Assembly (NCBI GenBank): GCA_016748015.1
Contig: JAAOMT010000590.1
Coordinates: 1,107-65,106, forward strand
Reading direction: 5' to 3'
DNA from: Geosiphon pyriformis
Lineage: Eukaryota; Glomeromycota; Glomeromycetes; Archaeosporales; Geosiphonaceae
DNA length: 64,000 nt
Below, piece by piece: positions 56,448 through 64,000 of the stretch; the stretch's first letter is position 1, and each line of letters starts with the position of its first letter. Both the position numbers and the translations under genes were made by a program. The notes beneath the pieces are model-generated. The model was not told the origin of the DNA. It saw only the letters and a program-made list of their open reading frames with translations, and made no database searches.

Positions 56448-56830
56448 CGAAATTGATGCTGAATATGATCTAAGATACTCAGGAAAAGATACTTTGGTTT
56501 TCCAACCAAAGTTCTTGACAAAAATCAACCTCAAAATTGCTTTTGAAATTCTACCTAAAGCAATAATTCAAATTGCATCTAAATTATTATTGGCAAGCAA
56601 AAGAATTAACATTAGAGGAGGAATTATAGATACAGAATACACTGGAGACATTACTATCATGCTACTGAATGAAACTGAAAAACTATTTAAAATTGAGCAT
56701 ACAGAAAAAATTGCTTAAGCAATTTATCTACTTTTAATCAACATATTGAGTTTACAATCAGTTAACAACAGAGAACAACTAGGCAAAAGTGACAGAAAAA
56801 CTCAAGGTTTTGGTTCAACTGAATGATTCA
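56448..56830 (+). pseudogene. Element B dUTPase domain
   Basis: A trimeric-type dUTPase with all five motifs in order: motif 1 AEYDLRYSG (56458), motif 2 ASKLLLASKRI (56575; usual GRSSLA-KGI), motif 3 GGIIDTEYTGDI (56617-56652; usual GGVIDAGYTGEI), motif 4 EKIA*AIYL (56704), motif 5 KTQGFGSTE (56797-56823; usual RGTGGFGSTG). The catalytic Asp of motif 3 is kept, and one Gln in motif 4 is a stop (56716). dUTPases convert dUTP to dUMP and keep uracil out of new DNA, which for a retroelement means its cDNA. The domain sits between the Cys module and RT, in one frame with both. Confidence 0.85.
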
Positions 56831-56999
56831 CAGTTCCAGTAAATATAGCTTTTACTACACAGAACAAATATTACCAGATTTTTTATCTTTCCTAACCAAT
56901 TATCATTTCACTTTTTAGAGAACATCACGAAATTTACACTTGCCCAAAACTCATTACTGCCCAACAAATTTTTGAATTCAATGAACAAATCTGTTTAAA

Positions 57000-58170
57000 A
57001 CATGAAATTTTAATTTCAAATGTTTATATTCCTAAAAGAATGAAAAAATTTTGAGTTATATTCTATAATCCAAACAACTACTCCATTATTTTATTAAATA
57101 AATTAGAAATTAGAATAATACATAGCAATATCTTCCAGAATAAAACCCTTCAAGCTGTTTCTAACTTTATTGAAATTGTAAGACACACTTTTCTTCCCAA
57201 TCTAAACACCCTTACCAATAAAAATTACCACTTAATTAAAGAAAAACTTTTTCAAATCAACATGGATTCCTTAGAACCATTACAACAAAGACAATTGAAG
57301 CAGTTAATAACTGAATTCGCTGATATATTTGCCAAAGACAACAATGATCTTGGAAAAACAAATATTGTCCAACACCAGATCTATACAAGAAATGCTCTAC
57401 CAAAATAACAACAAGTCTACCAAGTTCCGTCTTCCAGCCACCAATTTATCAAAAAAGAAGTCCAGAGAATACTCAATAATAAACTGATTTAACCATTAAA
57501 AAGTCTATGAACTTACTAGTAGTCTTAGTCAAAAAGAAAAACGAAAAAATCAGATTTTGTGTAAACTATCATCAACTCAACAGTAGTAATAATTGGAAAT
57601 ATCTACTCTCTTCTAAGAATTAATAACATGCTAGATGCTCTAGGCAAAGCCAAATTCTTTTCAACTTTAGACTTAGAAAGTGGATACTAACAAGTTGAAA
57701 TAGACCTAAAAGATTGACCCAAAACAGCATTTACTACCTAAGGAGGAAACTATGAATTCAATATTATGTCTTTTAGATTTTGTAATGCACCAGCAACATT
57801 TCAGAGACTTATGGATGTTATTTATGAAGGACTTTTATGGCAATCAGTAGTCGTTTACTTAGATAATATTGATGTATACTTACCAACATTTGAAGTCCAT
57901 CTAATTCACTTGTGAGAAGTTTTTCAATAATTATGAAAAACAAGATTAAAATTAAACATTGAGAAATATCATTTTGGAAAAACAAGTCTGATTTTTCTAG
58001 GACATATAATCAGCAAAGATGAAGTCCAACCAAATTCAGGAATAATTAGTGCTATAAAAAACTTCAAAATTCTCCAAAATACTACAGAACTAAGAAGATT
58101 CATAAAATTAGCTTTCTACTATTAAAAATTCATTGAAGAATTTTTAGAAATTGCCCAACCCACTCAATCA
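57000..58170 (+). pseudogene. Element B reverse transcriptase
   Basis: A linker (EPLQQRQLKQLITEFADIFA near 57275) leads to KKEVQRILNNKLI*PLK at 57451 and a short frameshifted patch (57500-57590). Then INNMLDALGKAKFFSTLDLE at 57620-57680, KTAFTT, YEFNIMSFRFCNAPATFQRL at 57750-57810, the catalytic box YLDN at 57856-57867 (usual YLDD), and FGKTSLIFLGHIISKDEV at 57973. Stops replace Trp, Gln and Arg at many sites. Confidence 0.8.
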
Positions 58171-58189
58171 TCTTATCAACAAAGATGTC

Positions 58190-58670
58190 AAATACTAATA
58201 AACTTTAGCACAACAAACTGCTTTTAACACCCTTAAAAAAAAACTTACAACTGCACCAATTTTGCTTATTCAGACTTCAGTAAATGATTCCAATTAGCCT
58301 CTGATGCTTTACACATAGTATTTGGTGCCATTTTATTACAGTTGGATAACAATGGCAATAAATGAGTCATTGTCTATGCAAGTAGAATATTGAAGCCAAC
58401 AGAACTCAAATATGGGTCAACAAAACTAAAAGCTGCCACTGCCATTTGGGCTCTTAAACACTTTCAACAATACCTCAAAGATGGAAAAAAATTTGACATT
58501 ATAACTAATAACATTGGTCTCAAATAGTTCAACAAAAAGAAATTAGAACAAAATACCAAACAAACCAGATAGAATAATTTCTTAGCAGATTACACTTATA
58601 TTGTACATCACAAACCAGAAAAATTATACACAAATATTGACAGCCTTTCAAGAATGAGACAAAATTAATA
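58190..58670 (+). pseudogene. Element B RNase H
   Basis: FQLASDALHIVFGAILLQLD near 58288-58347 (first Asp kept), VIVYASRILKPTELKYGSTK, KLKAATAIWALKHFQQYL near 58425 (the catalytic Glu of ELEA is Lys), IITNNIGLK*F near 58500 (Asp to Asn, Trp to stop), IDSLSRM near 58635. Two catalytic residues are therefore lost by G-to-A changes. Confidence 0.75.
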
Positions 58671-58729
58671 CCAACACCAATACCAACAAACTTAACAGCT
58701 AAACAAAACAACAAAATTAACAACAATAA

Positions 58730-60008
58730 ATCTAGAAAACTACAACAACATCAAAAATTATTTAGAGATTTTTACCATACCAGAAAATTGGTCTCCAAGT
58801 AAAAAACACCAATTACAACATCAAGCAAAACAATACTTTATTTACCACAACAAAATCTATTACAAAAATCACAGAAATCTAAACAAACCACTCAGATTAA
58901 TACAAGAGAATAAAAAAAAAACAATCTTATACAACATGCATACAGATCTATCTTCAGCACACTTAAGAAAAGATAGAACAATTCAAAAAACTCTTGAACA
59001 TTATTTTTGGTCTTACATGCAAAAAAACATTCAATAATATGTAGAATCTTGTAATAGTTGTCAAAGAAGAGAAAAAACTTGTTCTACAGAACCTTTTGAC
59101 AGAGTTGGAATTGATTTAATTAGACCATTACCTATTACAACACAAAGAAATCATTATATTGCAGTTGCAATAGATTATCTTACCAAATGGCTTAAAGCTA
59201 GAGCCATTCAAAGGGCAGATGCAAAATCAGTAGCAAATTTCATCTATAAAGACATTATTTGTAGACATGGATGTCCAATTGAACTTTTATCTGATCAAGA
59301 AACACATTTTATGAACAACTTAATACAAAAAATTTGTAAACAATTCAATATCAAAAAACTTTTATCATTACTTTATCACCTCCAAACAAATAGGCTTGTA
59401 GAATATTTTAACAAAACATTGTGTAAATTTTTAGCCAAAGTCTTAACTGATTTTGAACAAGAATGAGATATTTTTATTCCATCAGTGTTACTAGCATACA
59501 AAACACTAAAACAAGATACTATAAAACACACATTATTTGATCTGACTTATGGAAGAACAGCAATATTACCAATTAATTTCACAGTGGAAACATACCCAGT
59601 ACAACCAATTAATAAAATAAACTTTCAAGAAACACTCCCAAGTTTAATAAAAAGAAAGGCATAACAACAAATTGCCATTAGTTACTAACAAATTTAAAGT
59701 TGAAAATAAAGTTTTCCTACACAAAACTAAGGCTAAAAAACAATGGAGTAGAAAATTTAAACATAAATAAGATGAATTATTTTATATTCACGAAATTCTA
59801 GACAATAGATCATACAAGTTAAGACTTAATAACAAAGTACTAGCAAAAGTTACACATAGAGATTAATTAAAACATTACTATTCTAAAAACAATACTAAAT
59901 CATTAATTTCACAAATTGGTATATATTTCCCTTTAATTAATCCTAAAGATATTCCCCGAAATTTAGAATTAATAATTATAATAGAACAACAACCAAACTT
60001 GAACACTT
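58730..60008 (+). pseudogene. Element B integrase
   Basis: Zinc domain: YNMHTDLSSAHLRK at 58929 and CNSCQ near 59050. Core: VGIDLIRPL at 59104, LLSDQETHF at 59284, NRLVEYFNKTLC at 59389; all three catalytic acids are kept. C-terminal domain: KKQWSRKFKHK*DELFYIHE near 59735 and SYKLRLNNKVLAKVTHRD near 59813, the GPY/F-like part, ending near 60008. The frame shifts near 59660. Confidence 0.8.
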
Positions 60009-60156
60009 AATTTAATATTTTACAATAATTCTTTTAATAATACACAAAAAACATAAAAATAGTAAATAATTACAAGAAATACCCAAATTCAAAAACAAAT
60101 AAAAACTCTATACCCAAAAATAATTTTCTTTATTTTTTTTTAATTAGTTAGTTATT

Positions 60157-60844
60157 ATGATTATTCTCCGAAATATTTAACAAATATCCCAAAAATTAAT
60201 GTTAGCTTTAAAAACACTTTCTGATTTATCTATAATGATTAATGAAAGTTAAATTAATTATATTCAGAAAAAAACCACAACTTTAGTAGTAAACAATTCT
60301 TAGAATTATTACCCATATAGAAAAAACACAAAAAGTTACACTGGAAATCAATTACCAAAACTTTTAAAGCTTGCTTTAAAAGAAAACCTTTTGTTTGCCC
60401 CTATTGACATTTTACCAAATACCACAATTCAACAAAAACTTTTACTATTTTTCAAAGAACAGAACAATGAATATACCCTTATTTATAGATATTTTTATAT
60501 TGTAAAAATACTTCATGAATGAAAACTAGAACTTAAAACAACAAACATCACTTCTGAAGCTATACAAAAACAAATTCACAATGAATTCAAGACAGCAGCT
60601 GGACCAACAAACACTTACTACAAACTTAGAGCAGTTTTTAGACTCTATAATCTATTCAATACTTGCGAAAACATTCTCCAAAATCCAATATTTCATTCAA
60701 TAAAAATTCAGTACATTAGAAAGCTCACAGAACTGAAATTTCAACAATTTTCAGATCAGATTACTTCAAATATTTTGGATCACTATCTCAATATCACAGA
60801 TAGTGCTTAGACTTTAATAGAGCTCAGTCTTGAGAAGAAGATTA
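60157..60844 (+). pseudogene. Element B ORF3 (post-integrase frame), function unknown
   Basis: Starts near MIILRNI at 60157 and reads about 225 codons to the polypurine tract, with stops where other copies have Gln or Arg. Blocks: LMLALKTLSDLSIMIN, QLPKLLKLALKENLLFAPID, TIQQKLLLFFKEQNNEYTLI, IQKQIHNEFKTAAGPTNTYY, KLRAVFRLYNLFNT, RKLTELKFQQFSDQI. About 150 bp separates it from the integrase end, so it was probably its own frame or expressed from a spliced or subgenomic RNA. No motif of a known family. Confidence 0.6.
60832..60844 (+). other. Element B polypurine tract
   Basis: GAGAAGAAGATTA directly before the 3' LTR. Conserved at 63907-63919 and, reversed, beside C's 3' LTR. Confidence 0.7.
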
Positions 60845-61785
60845 TGTTATCAGTAGAATTTTAGCTATTAATTAACATAAAATTATTCTCATAATTTCTA
60901 TTATTAATTAGCATATATTATTATCATTTCAATTATTACTTATTATTTAATCAAATTAACAATTATCATTATTCAATTAATAATCTGATTTGTATTATAG
61001 AAATTAAAATAATTAAATTACATAATACCCTGAACCATGTAACATAGCCAAAATTCGTCGAAATTAATGAAAATTGGTTAAAATAAACAATAGTTCAGTA
61101 AAATAACTTGTAGTTTGCCAAAATGTATCTTTAGTTTACCTAAAATTGTAGCAAAAAAAAAAGTACAAGCTTAAAGACTAGTACTATAACAAGTTGTATA
61201 AAAGAAAAGCTTTTTTCTTCAAAAAAATGTATCTTCTTATATCTTATTATAGTATTTTACTTTAGATATCTTAATTTAAACAAATTATCTTTTACAAAAC
61301 CAAATCCTTAAATTATTTACTTGAAATTTTCTCAACACAACTAATGTTTTGAAATTAATCAGCTACTAATTTCAATAAACTGTTAGTGATTTCAGGCCTA
61401 AATAGAAAACGTTTTCCTTAACAAAATTTTATTTCTTTTATATTTATTTTATTTTTTTTTACTTTTTTTATTATAATTATTAAGGTAGCTTACAGACAAG
61501 ATTTCTGTAGAAGAGTTGATTTTCACAACAAAATAATTACACATTTTTAGTAAGCTTTCAGATGAACAATTCCTGGAAAAGAGTTAACATTTACTACAAT
61601 GTAACTATATAAGTAACTGGTATAGAATTGGTTATTCCACTTATAAGCCCAGCAGTTTAAATTATAAGAAATAATTTAAAAGTAAATTTAGTTATTGAAG
61701 ATTCAACTATTTCTAGAAAATATGAATTCACAACAAACAAACATTAATAACATTAAAAAAAAGAGACCAAAAACCTCCAGTAACA
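60845..61785 (+). repeat. Element B 3' LTR (family 1)
   Basis: 941 bp, TGTTATCAGTAG...CCTCCAGTAACA. Substitutions relative to the 5' LTR are mostly transitions, plus a deletion of about 20 bp near 61303 and a small gain near 61750. Confidence 0.9.
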
Positions 61786-63014
61786 CCAAATTTGATTTTA
61801 TGGTTATTACTTTTACTAGACAGAAAAATATTAAGAACATAATATTTTAGACACTATTGGTTATTACAAAACATTACACATTCTTCATATTGTTGAATGT
61901 TTATCTGCTTTAATTATTGAATTTAAGCTTTTTTGGTTAGATAAATGTAACTTGTAATTTGGTGGTAAGTTATGACTTTATTTTCATAGTTATATTCAGC
62001 AATTTTGAAAGTGTATTTAATATATTTAGCTTTTTTTATTTAATAAACATCTTTTTGGGTTTTTTTATTGATTAGACTTATAGTCAATTTATAGATTATT
62101 TTAACATTATATAGGTAATAATAGAGTTTGTTAAAAGCACTGTTATATGCTGTATTAAATCAAATTTTTTTTTAACTTTTTTGTAATTGAAAGTACATAT
62201 TAACAAGTTTGATTACAGACTTCTTCTTTTATTATAATATTGATCTAGTTGTATTTTTTTTGTAATATTTTTTTACATATAAAACAAGACATATTGTTTC
62301 ATTTTTTACTTTGTTTGGAGTATTTAAATTACTTCTGATAACAAGTTTTATAGTAATAGCAAGTATGTATTTCATATTTTTTTTCTAAAAATATACAAGC
62401 TCCCATAGATAAAAGCTTTTTGTTGCAGTTTTTACACTTAAGTAGAATATAAAATAGTTGTTTTTGTAATTCTGATTTAGAATACCAAACTTTGTTCCAA
62501 CTATTGGTTTTTTTAAAAATTTCTTGTTTTGTTTCTTTAGTCTAATTGGATATTAATCTAAGAATTATGTAGGTTTTAGTAATTGGTATTTTTTTTTAAA
62601 TTCAAACACAGAGGCTTTTTTTGATTATTTATTAAAAGTATCATATATAGCAAGCATTTTAGTATATTGTTTTTAATATAAAATTTTAAGTTTTTGGGTT
62701 TTTAATCTAAGTTTGTATTGGCTTTAAGAAGCCAATTATTTTTAATAAATGCTTAATATTGAGATGTATTTATAATTAAGACTTTTATTAAAATAGTAAT
62801 TCCATTAATTGTGAAAAAAAAATTAATAATTTTTCTTACTAAAGTCTTTTTTATATTATTGGCTATTACAATTACTGTTTGGACTAATTTGTCTATATTT
62901 TAATTAAGTTGTTGTATTAGTTGGTAGGTAATAATACTTTTGGCAGATTTATTGTTTAAAATTAACTAAATTTGCTTTTTTTCTACTTTAGTTTTAATAT
63001 TATTATTTATAAAA
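61786..63014 (-). mobile_element. Element E, right part: Cys module and protease (family 1)
   Basis: Collinear with C 22325-23510, same orientation. Cys module about 61860-62450: the minus strand has PEKKYEIHTCYYYKTC near 62370. Protease near 62950, where LDSG has become LNNK. It ends near 63000, so E's gag and 5' LTR are missing. It abuts a family-2 LTR fragment. Confidence 0.7.
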
Positions 63015-63601
63015 ATTAAAAGTATTGTATATTTAGAAGATTAGCCAATCAGAAGTAGACATAATAACAGAGGAATTTCAAGATTATTTTCAAGAAATTG
63101 CAAGATTTCAGAATTCCAAAATTTCAAAATTTCTCTGAAGAAATTGTAGGGTTCCAGAAATTTTGTATAATACCAATTATGTATATATAACAGTAACATT
63201 AGAAGCAAAAAAAGACAGAATTCAGTTCAGTTTTAATTTAGCATCTCCTTTTTTATCTATTAATTAATCTTCATTTCACAAATAGTTACTGTTAACCAAA
63301 ATGAATTTATTAATCATATCAAATAAAACATACTTATTATCATTTAATCTATATTATTATCATTTAATTAAGAATTTTTATCCAATTTCTATTATCAACA
63401 CTTAACCATATTGAAACAATAGCTTTTAACTATGACTATTAACAGAATACTAATTTTTTCTTTTCTTTTATTCTCTTTTATTTATTTATTTATTTTTATT
63501 TTGTTGTATTATTGTTTTATTAATTGATTAAAGAATTAACACATAGAGTACTGACATCAAAAATAGCACTGGTAAAAGACCCAAAAATAAGAATAAACAC
63601 T
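63015..63601 (+). repeat. Family-2 LTR, 5' two-thirds, plus orientation, ending at the inversion breakpoint
   Basis: Matches the solo LTR (38558-39190) from its TTAGCCAATCAGAA region to AAACACTC, including the AAGAAATTGCAAGATTTC minisatellite at about 63080-63150. It stops at AACACT (63596-63601), exactly where LTR A begins at 40140 on the other side. It is the missing part of LTR A, inverted. Confidence 0.75.
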
Positions 63602-63919
63602 CGGAATTTGAAACAACAAACTTTATTCCTAAAGCTATACAAAAATAAATTTACAATAAATTTAAGACAACAACTGGATTAACAGATACTTATTACAAAC
63701 TTAAAGCAGCTTTTAAACTTTATAATCTATTTAATATTTGTAAAAATGTCCTACAAAATTTAATACTCCAATTAATAAAGATTTAATACATTAACAAATT
63801 CACAAAACTGAAATTTTAACAATTTTCAGACCAAATTACTTAAATCATTTTGGACTACTATTTCAATATTACAAATAGTATTTGAACTTTGATAAAGCTC
63901 AGTTTTAAGAAGAAAATTA
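63602..63919 (+). pseudogene. Element E ORF3 C-terminal half, plus orientation
   Basis: Matches B 60530-60844: IQK*IYNKFKTTTG near 63640, KLKAAFKLYNLFNI near 63700, KFTKLKF near 63800, then the polypurine tract. It begins 14 bases after the point where ORF3 stops at 40141, so the two halves are the same gene split by the inversion. Confidence 0.7.
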
Positions 63920-64000
63920 TGTTACCAGTAGAATTTTAGCCATTAAATTAACATAAAATTATCCTTATAATTCTTATTATTAATTAATATATATTATTAT
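63920..64000 (+). repeat. Family-1 LTR start, continuing beyond the window
   Basis: TGTTACCAGTAGAATTTTAG follows a polypurine tract. Only 81 bp are inside the window. Probably the 3' LTR of element E before the inversion. Confidence 0.8.

Larger units (their letters stand above)
52061..61785 (+). mobile_element. Element B: full-length family-1 gypsy retrotransposon, 9.7 kb
   Basis: LTR, primer site, gag, PR, Cys module, dUTPase, RT, RNase H, IN, ORF3, polypurine tract, LTR, all on the plus strand. Inserted in element E in the opposite orientation: E 48711-52060 and 61786-63000 join collinearly with element C. Flanks TCAT and CCAA are only a partial target-duplication match. This is the best copy for reading the family-1 proteins. 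Confidence 0.92.

Noticed and set aside
52057-61789. Clean target-site duplication around element B
   Set aside because: Flanks TCAT and CCAA agree at only two of four positions, or three allowing one C/T, so I do not claim it.
60845-63919. Envelope gene or retrovirus-like provirus
   Set aside because: The post-integrase frames lack a signal peptide, a fusion peptide pattern and a C-terminal membrane anchor.

Overview
Left chromosome end of a very AT-rich eukaryotic genome, made of telomere plus transposable-element remnants. I see no cellular protein gene, rRNA, tRNA or CRISPR array. The telomeric unit (CCCTAA on this strand, TTAGGG on the other), the strong AT bias, and a LINE C-terminus like ones I associate with Glomeromycotina suggest an arbuscular mycorrhizal fungus (Rhizophagus/Gigaspora type). 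That assignment is inference from memory.

Layout. Positions 1-262 are perfect telomere, 263-583 variant units, and 584-1110 units whose C residues have mostly become T. A 5'-truncated LINE lies at 2991-5080 between two gene-free AT-rich deserts (1111-2990, 5081-7087). From 7088 to the end there is a nest of Ty3/gypsy-type LTR elements of three families. Family 1 (LTR about 0.94 kb) comprises element C (16797-26560, minus), element B (52061-61785, plus), the host fragments E, and an LTR at the window end. Family 2 (LTR about 0.92 kb) comprises F (7088-8493), A (9457-16796 plus 26561-27657 and 40066-40140) and G (27658-40065), all minus, plus a plus-strand solo LTR. Family 3 is element D (41026-48706, plus), the best preserved.

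Nesting. C is inserted in A. G is inserted in A's 5' LTR, and a solo LTR in G's 5' LTR. D and B are inserted in E. A DNA-transposon-like insert sits in G's integrase. Reciprocal junctions at 40139 and 63601 show that about 23.5 kb carrying D, B and E has been inverted.

How the genes work together. The elements encode gag, aspartic protease (PR), reverse transcriptase (RT), RNase H and integrase (IN). They add unusual parts: a Cys-rich probable zinc module between PR and RT in all three families, a dUTPase domain next to it in families 1 and 2, and an extra reading frame (ORF3) after integrase. No copy looks functional. In-frame stops and active-site losses are almost all explained by C-to-T or G-to-A transitions, often with the reading frame otherwise intact. 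This points to a deamination/RIP-like process, which also seems to affect the telomere-proximal repeats.

Limits. Coordinates of LTR ends and target duplications were read directly. Domain borders inside degraded elements are approximate, and similarity between copies was judged by eye.
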